From an uncultured Prevotella sp. (GTDB taxonomy: Bacteria > Bacteroidota > Bacteroidia > Bacteroidales > Bacteroidaceae): a stretch of 64,000 nucleotides of DNA. Of the stretch, positions 43,389-51,431 are shown piece by piece; position 1 is the first letter of the stretch; each line of letters opens with the position of its first letter. The position numbers and the translations under genes are program-made. A model generated the notes under the pieces. The model had not been told where the DNA came from. It did no database searches and saw nothing but the letters and a program-made list of their open reading frames with translations. The stretch spans positions 1 through 64,000 of the forward strand of contig CAAGKM010000046.1 in assembly GCA_900770395.1 (NCBI GenBank), in the 5' to 3' direction.

Positions 43389-44399
43389 TCATCCTTTTTT
43401 CTTTAATGGAGATAGATTTACAGTACCTTTTCTATTTGGCATGGATGCCGACTGACAATGCATATAAGAATTACAAATATGAGTAGAGTAAACATCTCCA
43501 TATTTTGCAAGCCAATATACTAAACGTCCACTTGGATGTTTTTTATTGCCAGCAGCAGATATATAGCACTTTTTCGGAGAAAGACTCTCTATGATTGATG
43601 TATTCAGATTTCTACGGCTTCCATGATGCGGAACTTTAAGAAAATCCACATTTCTCAACCATTTATATTTGTTCAGCATCATCTGAAGGGAGGTCGTATT
43701 TGCATCTCCAGCAAAGAGAAGTCTTTTGCCATCCCCAGGTTCATACAAGACAATGAGGCTAGAAGCATTGTAAGGAGAAGAATCTTCGTCCTTGTCGATT
43801 ACACTCTTTATGTCTTTCTCGTCAATCTTGAACGCATCGTCATATGCTTCTTTTGAACTATCTTCGTATGTCTTAATACTATAATCAGCAACCATATACT
43901 TTACTACCTCGGCATAGTATTTGGCAGACGGACCAACAACACTTATTGGAAGTTCTGAATGTTTTACTCCATCTACAACGCTGCGAACAACGCAACATTT
44001 GTCTAGAGCCAAATTAATCAAATTCAATTTGTCATCAGTTGACTTGTTCCATATTTTGCGAACAGCCGATACCGCATTATCATGGTTACGATAACGCTGT
44101 ATATCATCTTCATCAATGAAAAATGCAGGATCTGTAAGCCATAGTTCACGAATAGTTACTTCTTCATCTAAAAAAAGATCAAAAAAGCCATCTTTGTGAT
44201 CACTGTCTGGATGTGTACATATTGCCAAGTCTATATAGTAGCTGCCATAATAATCATTAAGATGCTTTTTTATTATAGCAGCATCACCAGCATTACCGGC
44301 ATCAATCAGTACGATGAACTGTTCATCGCCAATATAGTGCCTGATAAATATCACATCAGCATCTCCAACTTTCAGAGCTTCATACTCATATTTTAACAT
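43389..44399 (-). CDS. ComEC-like metallo-beta-lactamase-fold hydrolase
   Basis: 336 residues from the ATG at 44399 (MLKYEYEALKVGDAD), preceded by a GAAAGAGAT ribosome site; the open frame to 44465 overlaps the upstream gene. MBL motifs: VLIDAGNAGDAA, THPDSDHKDGF (HxDxDH, about 57-67), SSLIVLYEPGDGKRLLFAGD (second metal-binding Asp) and VDFLKVPHHGSRRN (His). The layout resembles the C-terminal hydrolase domain of ComEC and stand-alone competence-like MBL proteins, which act on nucleic acids or nucleotides. It is paired with a membrane protein gene 4 bp upstream, a typical sensor/enzyme plus membrane effector layout. No membrane helix is present in this protein. Confidence 0.82.
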   Translation of the reverse strand: MLKYEYEALKVGDADVIFIRHYIGDEQFIVLIDAGNAGDAAIIKKHLNDYYGSYYIDLAICTHPDSDHKDGFFDLFLDEEVTIRELWLTDPAFFIDEDDIQRYRNHDNAVSAVRKIWNKSTDDKLNLINLALDKCCVVRSVVDGVKHSELPISVVGPSAKYYAEVVKYMVADYSIKTYEDSSKEAYDDAFKIDEKDIKSVIDKDEDSSPYNASSLIVLYEPGDGKRLLFAGDANTTSLQMMLNKYKWLRNVDFLKVPHHGSRRNLNTSIIESLSPKKCYISAAGNKKHPSGRLVYWLAKYGDVYSTHICNSYMHCQSASMPNRKGTVNLSPLKKKG

Positions 44400-44403
44400 G
44401 TTA

Positions 44404-45123
44404 CTAATCTCTTTCATACTCTGCACCAGTAATATAAGCGTTATACATTGCTCTTGCGTAATCATAGGCTTTAGATTTGTAAGATGCGTAATCTATAATA
44501 CCTAACAAAACCTGAGCACATAAAGCCATCCACAATATCCTTGCATATGGCAAATTGAAAATATAATTTACAACAAGTGCAAGAACAATTGCACCTATAG
44601 CATACACACAAGCTCCAAGATAATTACGGCAGAATCCGTACTTGCGATTATACTGCTGAAGATTCTCGTTTTTTCGAGTCACCTCCCTTATCTTCCCAAC
44701 GGCATCAACAACAACACGTTTAGCTTCGGAAGGATTAGCAATTTCCTCTTCTTTTGAAAATAGCTGAATGCCAAAGTCAATCTTCACTTTTGCTGCAATC
44801 TGTTTTATATCAGCTTCAGACTTTCTTTCAGCACTATTCCAAAGAAGAAGCTTTGTTGTTGGCATGTCTGTTTCGTCCTCTTTAAACAGACGAAACTGAA
44901 ACAACTGTTTAGAGGCATCAATAAACAGTTGACGAATCCAATAGGCCAATGCACCATAAATCAAAGCCACAGGGATAAACAATCCGATTTTGGCAATTAC
45001 AGACTTCCACACATCATATGTATCGGGAATAAACGATGTAACATACAATGTGGTCAAGATAATTGGAATTATCATTCCCGAGATAGCGGGATAAACTCTT
45101 GCTTCTTTTTCGTACTTATTCAT
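44404..45123 (-). CDS. Four-helix membrane protein paired with the MBL hydrolase
   Basis: 239 residues with two helix pairs (about 13-32 and 43-64; about 170-188 and 193-210) around a cytoplasmic domain of ~100 residues rich in charged helices (AERKSEADIKQIAAKVKIDF, EAKRVVVDAVGKIREVTRKN). The topology recalls small membrane effectors of defence operons (SLATT-like), without a clear family match. It is 4 bp before the MBL gene. The role of a pore or membrane effector controlled by the hydrolase is inference. Confidence 0.6.
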   Translation of the reverse strand: MNKYEKEARVYPAISGMIIPIILTTLYVTSFIPDTYDVWKSVIAKIGLFIPVALIYGALAYWIRQLFIDASKQLFQFRLFKEDETDMPTTKLLLWNSAERKSEADIKQIAAKVKIDFGIQLFSKEEEIANPSEAKRVVVDAVGKIREVTRKNENLQQYNRKYGFCRNYLGACVYAIGAIVLALVVNYIFNLPYARILWMALCAQVLLGIIDYASYKSKAYDYARAMYNAYITGAEYERD

Positions 45124-46176
45124 TTTCTTAAATTAAAACAAAGAAAAAGTTGCAATATTTATGCCAAAGTCATTTTGCCCCATTCTATAGTTTTCTACAA
45201 ATCTTATGATTAATGGAATTATTATATTATGTCACACTTTATGCCATTATGTCAGTATATGGAGTTTATATGAGAGCAAAATACCCCTCCCAAGCTACAG
45301 GAATAATCAGATATGTACGTTATCGCAAACACGACAACCGTTTAATTAAATGTATCATAAGCCGCTGTAAAGTATAATTGTAGATTGGCAGATGATATGT
45401 CTGATATTTGCTGATTATTTAAAGTATATGTGGTTCAGACTGCTATAAACGATAACATTAAAGCTAAAAGCTATTGAAGTTACAAAATAAGTTAATGGAT
45501 GTTAATTGTCAAAGTGTAAATTTATGGCAAACTTTTATGAAACTAGATAAAAATCAATCCTCTTGCAATAGACGGGAACAATATGGTATCATTTATCCTA
45601 ATCGCTGTAAAGTTTTCTATGATTTACAGACACTTACAAAATAAGTAATGGTTCAGGCGTGGGAAGTCTGACAATGTCACTCGTTCCACACTCTGAGGCT
45701 TCTCGCATTGCCCGAAATAGTTGAACGAGCAACGCAGAACCCACGCCGATGTGTTTATATAATTATCCCTATACACCCCAAGCACACACCTTATTATATA
45801 TATAAGGCATGCGTATAGGCATAAAGGGATGCCTATAAAAACATCCCATGAGCATCTACTGTTGCCATGTTCTGACTATTTCAAGAAATTTTGCGAGAAT
45901 TTCAGAGTGTCAAGAACAAAGCGCATGTAAACGCTTTCCCATAAATAGCAATCCCCTCCTACCCGACTGCGCCGCAGAAAAAGAGACTGGCTCCTAATCA
46001 TTGGCTCGGCGTAGGTGTACCACTTTCCTCTGGGGTGTTGTTGCGCTGACTTTTCAGCACTTTCCACAAAGAATATTAGGGTACTCCGAGAATCGACTGC
46101 AAAAATAATATATTTTTTTGAAAAAATGTAAAGATATTATGTTAAAAATATAAAACCGATAGATTTTAAATATATC
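45124..46176. other. 1 kb non-coding region between accessory genes and core genome
   Basis: No convincing gene. It holds two copies of CGCTGTAAAGT (around 45363 and 45603), two of ACAAAATAAGT(T)AATGG (around 45482 and 45636), a structured segment 45656-45747, a palindrome CCTTATTATATATATAAGG (45789-45807), and a hairpin GGGATG...CATCCC (45826-45847). The GC content rises sharply around 45.9-46.07 kb. A 63-codon frame at 45876-46067 lacks a ribosome site. The region marks the join between accessory and core DNA and may contain integration or replication sites. Confidence 0.5.
45656..45747. ncRNA. Candidate structured RNA, 92 nt nested hairpin
   Basis: GGCGTGGG (45656-45663) pairs with CCCACGCC (45740-45747); inside, CTCGTTC (45680-45686) pairs with GAACGAG (45723-45729); inside that, GGC...GCC. 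Three nested stems of high GC in AT-rich surroundings suggest an RNA or a protein-bound cruciform. The strand cannot be decided and no known RNA family is recognised (not tmRNA or SRP RNA as far as I can tell). Confidence 0.45.
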
Positions 46177-46536
46177 CTAAAAATCGTCGTCAAACAAATT
46201 GAGGGACAGGTCGGCGGCGGGGGATTCGAGCTCTTCTTCTTCCTCAGGCTGCGGAACAACCAAGGCATCGAAATCTATTGTGAGCTGTCCGTACAGCGAG
46301 AGTTTGTCGGGATTGATACGATAATAGCCGCGCAGGGGCGCCTGCTCGATGACACTGGATGAGGATTTCGACAGGCGCAGCACAATCTGCTGCACCTCGG
46401 CATATACGGCATCGTAGTCGGGAGAATCGAAAAAGGTATTGTGGCTGTTGTAAACATGCGTGGCAAGTTTACCCAGCTTCATCCCCTTTTCGCCCGCCTG
46501 AGCAAGGACACGTATTATATCTTCGGTGCAGACCAT
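46177..46536 (-). CDS. Hypothetical protein with winged-helix-like N-terminus and acidic tail
   Basis: 119 residues. Helices at 1-60 (CTEDIIRVLAQAGEKGMKLG, KLATHVYNSHN, DYDAVYAEVQQIVLRLSKSS) followed by a short beta wing (IEQAPLRGYYRINPDKLSLY) look like a winged helix. The C-terminus is strongly acidic (PEEEEELESP, FDDDF). It is upstream of nothing in its direction but the accessory join, and is separated from the next gene by 84 bp. Similar short proteins occur in Bacteroidales near aspS; function unknown. Confidence 0.6.
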   Translation of the reverse strand: MVCTEDIIRVLAQAGEKGMKLGKLATHVYNSHNTFFDSPDYDAVYAEVQQIVLRLSKSSSSVIEQAPLRGYYRINPDKLSLYGQLTIDFDALVVPQPEEEEELESPAADLSLNLFDDDF

Positions 46537-46620
46537 TTTACTCCCAATTTAATCTCACATGAAAGCCGGTGATTATAAAACCACCGGCTCTTCACATTTA
46601 CTTTATTGTGTAGAAATTTA

Positions 46621-46923
46621 TTATGCCAAAGCAACTTTATCCTCTACAGCAACAACCTTGCCCTCTTTGAGCAGCCAGCCAAGACCAAGAAGGGTCTCCT
46701 CAGCGCTAATCTTCGCTGCTTTGGCAATCTGTGCCACAGTCATTGCAGCACCTTCTGTTGCAGCGAGTGCCTGATAAACATCACCAGCCTTGAAGCCTAC
46801 AAACTCTGCGGTGAGAGCGATTGTTGCCTTTGCCGCACATTTCTTTGTTGCGCACTTCTTTGCCGGTGCCTTCTCTGCTGCTGCCTTTGTAGCTGCAGCT
46901 TTTGTTGTTTTCTTTTCTGCCAT
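46621..46923 (-). CDS. Winged-helix protein (DUF2582-like) with basic Ala/Lys-rich N-terminus
   Basis: 100 residues from the ATG at 46923 (MAEKKTTKAAATKAAAEKAP); 14 codons of upstream frame overlap the promoter spacer. The first 35 residues are a histone-like Lys/Ala tail with two CATKKCAAK-type Cys. The rest fits a DUF2582-type winged helix: FKAGDVYQALAATEGAAMTV, AQIAKAAKISAEETLLGLGW, LLKEGKVV. It is probably a small DNA-binding protein. It has its own promoter (46974-46981) and is monocistronic. Confidence 0.72.
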   Translation of the reverse strand: MAEKKTTKAAATKAAAEKAPAKKCATKKCAAKATIALTAEFVGFKAGDVYQALAATEGAAMTVAQIAKAAKISAEETLLGLGWLLKEGKVVAVEDKVALA

Positions 46924-46973
46924 TTCTAAAAATTTTAAAACTAAAATAATCTGTTCTGAATACAATTCGTGTG

Positions 46974-46981
46974 CAAAAGTA
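46974..46981 (-). promoter_or_regulatory. -7 box of the winged-helix gene
   Basis: TACTTTTG on the - strand, 50 bp before the ATG at 46923. A -33 box is not clear. Confidence 0.5.
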
Positions 46982-47040
46982 CGATTATTTTTACAAGCCG
47001 CAAAACTTTTTCAAGAAAATCTTTACATTTTCTGACATAA

Positions 47041-47085
47041 AAAACGTTGACACACGCTTTTATTGACGTATGTCAACGTTTTTTT
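47041..47085 (-). terminator. Terminator after aspS
   Basis: AAAACGTTGACA (47041-47052) pairs with TGTCAACGTTTT (47071-47082); runs of A on the left and T on the right make it usable in both directions. It lies about 35 bp after the aspS stop. Confidence 0.8.
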
Positions 47086-47119
47086 ATATTTTCGTGTCTA
47101 TTTTAACAATAGACTTTTC

Positions 47120-48871
47120 TTATTTCAGGCAAACCTTGAGCTGAAGCTCGTCAAGCTGCTTGTCATCGATTGTGCCAGGAGCATCAAGCATCACGTCGCG
47201 ACCGGAATTGTTCTTCGGGAATGCGATGCAGTCGCGGATAGAGTCGAGACCCGCCATGATGCTCACGAAACGGTCAAGACCGAAAGCAAGACCTGCATGA
47301 GGCGGCGCTCCATACTTAAACGCATTGATGAGGAATCCAAACTGCGCCATTGCTTTCTCGGGAGTGAATCCAAGAATCTTGAACATCTTCTCCTGCAACT
47401 TGCCGTCGTGGATACGCAGTGAGCCACCGCCCACCTCGATACCGTTGCACACAAAGTCGTAAGCCATTGCGCGCACCTGCTCAGGATGCTCGTCGAGCAA
47501 AGGAATGTCGGCAGGGTTTGGCATAGTGAACGGATGGTGTGTAGCCATAAGGCGCTGCTCCTCATCACTCCACTCAAACAACGGGAAGTCAACAATCCAA
47601 AGACAAACAAACTTATCCTTGTCGCGCAGACCGAGGCGGTCGCCCATCTCAAGACGCAGTGAGCAGAGCTGTACACGGGTCTTGTTGGCATTGTCGCCGC
47701 TGAGAATCAGCACAAGGTCACCGTTGTTGGCACCCATCTTCTCCTTCACTGCTGCGAGGTCGTCGGCTGAATAGAACTTGTCGACGCTTGACTTCACCGT
47801 ACCGTCCTCATTATATTTAATATACACAAGTCCCTTTGCACCAATCTGCTGGCTCTTCACAAAATCGGTGAGCTGGTCGAGCTGCTTGCGGGTGTAGTTG
47901 GCGCAACCAGGCACACAGATACCGCCTATATACTGGGCATCATCGAACACCTGGAACTTACCAATCTTCAGCACATCCATCAGCTCCACAAACTCCATGC
48001 CGAAACGCAGGTCGGGCTTGTCACTGCCAAAGCGGCGCATAGCCTCGTGCCATGTCATTTGCTGCAGTTTAGGCAGTTCAACGCCACGGATTTTCTTGAA
48101 CAGATGGCGTGCAAGCTCCTCAAAAATGTCTATCACGTCGTCCTGATCCACAAACGACATCTCGCAATCAATCTGTGTGAACTCAGGTTGACGGTCGGCA
48201 CGCAGGTCCTCATCGCGGAAACACTTTGCTATCTGGAAATAGCGGTCGAAGCCGCTCACCATCAGCAGCTGCTTCAGTGTCTGCGGACTCTGCGGCAGAG
48301 CATAGAACTGTCCGGGATTCATACGGCTTGGCACCACAAAGTCACGTGCTCCCTCAGGAGTGGAGCCAATTAGTATAGGTGTCTCCACCTCAATGAACTG
48401 CTTGTCGTCGAGGAAGTTGCGGATAAGTATTGTCATACGGTGGCGCAGCTCAAGATTCTTGCGCACTGCCTGACGGCGAAGGTCAAGATAGCGGTACTTC
48501 ATACGGATATCGTCACCACCGTCGGTATTGTCCTCGATAGTGAACGGAGGTGTGACGCTCTCGCTGAGCACGTTCAGCTCATTAGCAATAATCTCAATGT
48601 CGCCTGTCGGCATATTGGCGTTCTTGCTCTCGCGCTCGCTAACCTTACCCTTCACCTGAATGCAATACTCACGTCCAAGCTTGTTGGCACGCTCACACAG
48701 CGCAGCGTCAACAGCATCGTTGAACACCAGCTGGGTTATGCCATAACGGTCGCGGAGGTCAACGAAGGTCATTCCGCCCATCTTTCTGCTGCGCTGCACC
48801 CATCCGGCGAGGGTAACCTCTGTGCCGGCGTCGCTGATGCGCAACTCTCCACAAGTCTTACTTCTATACAT
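47120..48871 (-). CDS. aspS: Aspartyl-tRNA synthetase
   Basis: 583 residues, the standard length of bacterial AspRS. N-terminal OB fold with WVQRSRKMGGMTFVDLRDRY (about 22-41), class II motif 2 CFRDEDLRADRQPEFTQIDC near 215, the bacterial GAD insert, and motif 3 GLAFGLDRFVSIMAG (about 536-550). It attaches aspartate to tRNA-Asp in the cytoplasm. It has its own promoter (48902-48931) and terminator, and no translational overlap with neighbours. Confidence 0.97.
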   Translation of the reverse strand: MYRSKTCGELRISDAGTEVTLAGWVQRSRKMGGMTFVDLRDRYGITQLVFNDAVDAALCERANKLGREYCIQVKGKVSERESKNANMPTGDIEIIANELNVLSESVTPPFTIEDNTDGGDDIRMKYRYLDLRRQAVRKNLELRHRMTILIRNFLDDKQFIEVETPILIGSTPEGARDFVVPSRMNPGQFYALPQSPQTLKQLLMVSGFDRYFQIAKCFRDEDLRADRQPEFTQIDCEMSFVDQDDVIDIFEELARHLFKKIRGVELPKLQQMTWHEAMRRFGSDKPDLRFGMEFVELMDVLKIGKFQVFDDAQYIGGICVPGCANYTRKQLDQLTDFVKSQQIGAKGLVYIKYNEDGTVKSSVDKFYSADDLAAVKEKMGANNGDLVLILSGDNANKTRVQLCSLRLEMGDRLGLRDKDKFVCLWIVDFPLFEWSDEEQRLMATHHPFTMPNPADIPLLDEHPEQVRAMAYDFVCNGIEVGGGSLRIHDGKLQEKMFKILGFTPEKAMAQFGFLINAFKYGAPPHAGLAFGLDRFVSIMAGLDSIRDCIAFPKNNSGRDVMLDAPGTIDDKQLDELQLKVCLK

Positions 48872-48901
48872 ATTTATATATTATTAATTTTTTTCGAAAT
48901 G

Positions 48902-48931
48902 CAAAGTTACACCAAATTGCAGAGACTGCAA
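48902..48931 (-). promoter_or_regulatory. aspS promoter
   Basis: Read on the - strand: TTG (48929-48931), 19 bp, TAACTTTG (48902-48909); ATG follows 30 bp later. Confidence 0.7.
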
Positions 48932-48963
48932 AATAAAATGCTAAAAATTATTATTTTTTATAT

Positions 48964-50523
48964 TTAGAACGGCAGCGGTCCGTTGTCGATTGGAGCAGGC
49001 ATCTCGTCTCCAAACGTGCTGAATGTATCAACAGGTGCCGCATCGCCTCCATTCACACGGCTGCCAATAATCTCACCGTCCTGCGCGTCATCGCTCTTGC
49101 GCCGCTTGAAGCTGTGCTCGTCAGGGTTCTCAAACCTTGTGAACTCACCGCGGAATGTGAGCAGCACATCACCCGTGCCGCCTTTACGGTGCTTGGCTAT
49201 GATTATCTGCGCCATGCCGTGAAGATCGCGTCCCTTCTCGTCCTCAAATATGTGATAGTACTCAGGACGGTGCACGAACATCACCATATCGGCATCCTGC
49301 TCGATGGCTCCCGACTCACGGAGGTCGCTCAACTGCGGACGCTTGCCCTCAAGTCCCTCACGGCCCTCAACACCACGGTTCAACTGACTCAAGGCTATAA
49401 TCGGAATGTCGAGCTCCTTGGCAAGTCCCTTAAGCGACTGAGAAATCTTAGCCACCTCCTCCTGACGGCTGTTGAAGCGCATTCCGCTGGCATTCATCAG
49501 CTGCAGGTAGTCAATCATTATTATCTTCACGCCGTGCTCGCGCACCAGTCGGCGAGCCTTTGTGCGCAGCTCAAACACCGATAGTCCCGGAGTCTCGTCC
49601 ACATAAAGCGGTGCTCCAAGCAGGTCGTTCACCCTTTTGTCAAGCCTCTCCCACTCATCGGGCTGCAGCTGTCCGTTAAGTATTCGGCTACCCTTAATCT
49701 CGCAGACGTTCGACAACAGTCGGTTCACCAGCTGCACGTTGCTCATCTCAAGCGAGAAGAAAGCTATCGGCACCTGATAGTCGCAGGCGATGTTTTTCGC
49801 CATCGACAGGGCAAACGAGGTCTTTCCCATTGCCGGACGTCCGGCGATGATGATGAGGTCGGACGACTGCCACCCGCTGGTCATCTTGTCAAGGTCGCGG
49901 TATCCCGTGGGCACACCTGTCATTCCACTCTTGTTGGCGGCGGCTTTCTGTATTGTGTCAATAGCCACGCGCACCACTGGGTCAATCTGGGTGTAGTCCT
50001 TCTTCATGTTTGCCTGCGATATTGAGAACAGGTCGCTCTCGGCTCTCTGCATCAGCTCGTCAATGTCGTTGGTCTCATCAAAGGCATCGGTCTCTATTCC
50101 CCCAGCAAATGAAATCATCTGGCGTGCCAATGACTTGCGGGCGATAATTCTCGCATGATACTCCACGTTGGCTGACGACGACACACGGTTGCTCAATTCC
50201 GAGATATACAACGGACCGCCTATATCCTCAAGGTCACCGTTTTTAGCCAACTGGTCTGTGACTGTAACCACATCCACAGGGTTCTCCTTAAGACTCAGGT
50301 CCATTATAGCCTGATAAATCTTCGCATGGCGCTTCTCGTAAAAGCTTTCCACACGCAGTATCTCGCCTACAATGGTGTAGGCGTCTCTGTCTATCATCAA
50401 TGCGCCAAGCACCAACCGCTCTGCCTCAATGTCCTGAGGCTGCAGGCGTGCATAGGCAGTATCCTGCCGCACGGCACGGCGCTGCGTGCGGCGCGTTCCT
50501 TTATTCTGACTTTGTTCTGGCAT
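48964..50523 (-). CDS. dnaB: Replicative DNA helicase
   Basis: 519 residues. DnaB N-terminal domain (QDIEAERLVLGALMIDRDAY, about 31-50) and RecA-like helicase domain with Walker A GRPAMGKTSFA (about 228-238) and the B-type KIIMIDYLQLM (about 333-343). The C-terminus has a typical Bacteroidales acidic tail ending IDNGPLPF. It unwinds DNA at the replication fork. A -7 box TAATTTTG lies at 50609-50616 on the - strand, 86 bp upstream. No intein is present. Confidence 0.96.
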   Translation of the reverse strand: MPEQSQNKGTRRTQRRAVRQDTAYARLQPQDIEAERLVLGALMIDRDAYTIVGEILRVESFYEKRHAKIYQAIMDLSLKENPVDVVTVTDQLAKNGDLEDIGGPLYISELSNRVSSSANVEYHARIIARKSLARQMISFAGGIETDAFDETNDIDELMQRAESDLFSISQANMKKDYTQIDPVVRVAIDTIQKAAANKSGMTGVPTGYRDLDKMTSGWQSSDLIIIAGRPAMGKTSFALSMAKNIACDYQVPIAFFSLEMSNVQLVNRLLSNVCEIKGSRILNGQLQPDEWERLDKRVNDLLGAPLYVDETPGLSVFELRTKARRLVREHGVKIIMIDYLQLMNASGMRFNSRQEEVAKISQSLKGLAKELDIPIIALSQLNRGVEGREGLEGKRPQLSDLRESGAIEQDADMVMFVHRPEYYHIFEDEKGRDLHGMAQIIIAKHRKGGTGDVLLTFRGEFTRFENPDEHSFKRRKSDDAQDGEIIGSRVNGGDAAPVDTFSTFGDEMPAPIDNGPLPF

Positions 50524-50852
50524 CTTATTTATTTTCTAAGCATAATAAGTATTCATTCTGTTGTCTCTTCATTCGCCCTACCTTTATTTTCAAAAGACAA
50601 AGCGAGTGCAAAATTACAAAAAAAAATGAATAATCGCTCTCAAAAATGCAATTTTAATGTTTTTTGTTAGGTTACAGAATAAAAAACGAGAGTGTGTCAA
50701 AATGAAAACAAGTAATCATAATGACATAAATTAGGCACGGATTACACGGATTTCACAGACTTTTATTCTTTCACTAATCTGTGTATTCCGTGTAATCCGT
50801 GCCAAAAAGAAAATAGAAGGTGGGTTGTGACACACCTCCGTTTCTAAATAAG
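50524..50852. other. Gap between dnaB and tRNA-Ser with a long inverted repeat
   Basis: Holds the dnaB -7 box and the 70 bp hairpin at 50734-50803. No gene seen. Confidence 0.5.
50734..50803. repeat. Long imperfect hairpin, GGCACGGATTACACGGA family
   Basis: GGCACGGATTACACGGA (50734-50750) and its exact complement (50787-50803), with inner CACAGA/TCTGTG. Intergenic repeats with this sequence recur in Bacteroidetes genomes in my recollection; it may also end the tRNA-Ser transcript. Confidence 0.65.
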
Positions 50853-50940
50853 CGGAAGATGAGGGATTCAAACCCCCGATACCCGAAAGGGGTATACCGG
50901 ATTTCGAGTCCAGCGCATTCGATCACTCTGCCAATCTTCC
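50853..50940 (-). tRNA. tRNA-Ser (anticodon CGA)
   Basis: 88 nt class II tRNA on the - strand. Acceptor GGAAGAT pairs with ATCTTCC, discriminator G at 50853; anticodon loop CTCGAAA gives CGA, reading UCG; long variable arm TACCCCTTTCGGGTA; T loop GGTTTGAATCCC-like. CCA is not encoded. It lies alone between dnaB and glnS. Confidence 0.95.
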
Positions 50941-51098
50941 ATGCTTTCCAGCCAATGCCTGAGCACAGGCTTTCTGAAATCGGGTGCAAAGGTACACTTT
51001 TTTATTGAGACAGAGAAAGAAAGGGCGCAAAAAGTTTGCGCCATTAACATTTATTTATTTTTATAGTCAAAGAAAAAACAAGTTCCACACAACTAAAA

Positions 51099-51188
51099 TC
51101 TATAAATATAAGTTTTAGCTACATGGCTAAAAGTTTTAGTTATATAGCTATAAGTTTTAGCTACACGGCTAAAACTTATATTTATAGA
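51099..51188. repeat. Perfect 21 bp inverted repeat enclosing three tandem AAGTTTTAGCTA units
   Basis: TCTATAAATATAAGTTTTAG plus C (51099-51119) is complementary to 51168-51188. Between and within the arms, the unit AAGTTTTAGCTACATGGCT is repeated about three times with a period of 20-22 bp, alternately self-complementary (TAGC...GCTA). Confidence 0.75.
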
Positions 51189-51358
51189 ATTCGCACGGCT
51201 ATAAAATGTTTTACAACCAGTATGAAAACTGTTCTTATGCTGTTCTTAATTGTTTATCTGAGTATATCGTCACATCAGAAACCCACATGTCTTTATTTGA
51301 CATATATCACAGAAATCAAGTTACAATGAATAAAAATTATAAATAAACAGATAAAACG

Positions 51359-51389
51359 TTGGCGGTGTTGACTTTTTTTTGTACCTTTG
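51359..51389 (+). promoter_or_regulatory. Promoter of the glnS-fcl operon
   Basis: TTG (51359-51361), 20 bp, TACCTTTG (51382-51389); ATG of glnS 43 bp later. Confidence 0.75.
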
Positions 51390-51431
51390 TAGCCATAATT
51401 ATGTCATAGAAAAAAACAAAGTTGTTAATTT

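Larger units (their letters stand above)
50941..51431. other. Gap between tRNA-Ser and glnS
   Basis: Contains the tRNA upstream region (GCAAAGGTACAC near 50985, a -7 box TACCTTTG read on the - strand at 50986-50993), the palindromic repeat cluster 51099-51188 and the glnS promoter. No gene seen; a 68-codon + frame at 51123-51329 looks accidental. Confidence 0.5.

Noticed and set aside
45656..45747. tmRNA, SRP RNA or 6S RNA
   Set aside because: The nested stems do not show the tmRNA tRNA-like ends or the SRP GGAA tetraloop domain, and the length is short for 6S RNA.
45876..46067. 63-codon - strand frame
   Set aside because: No ribosome site or promoter and the region is full of hairpins; more likely non-coding.
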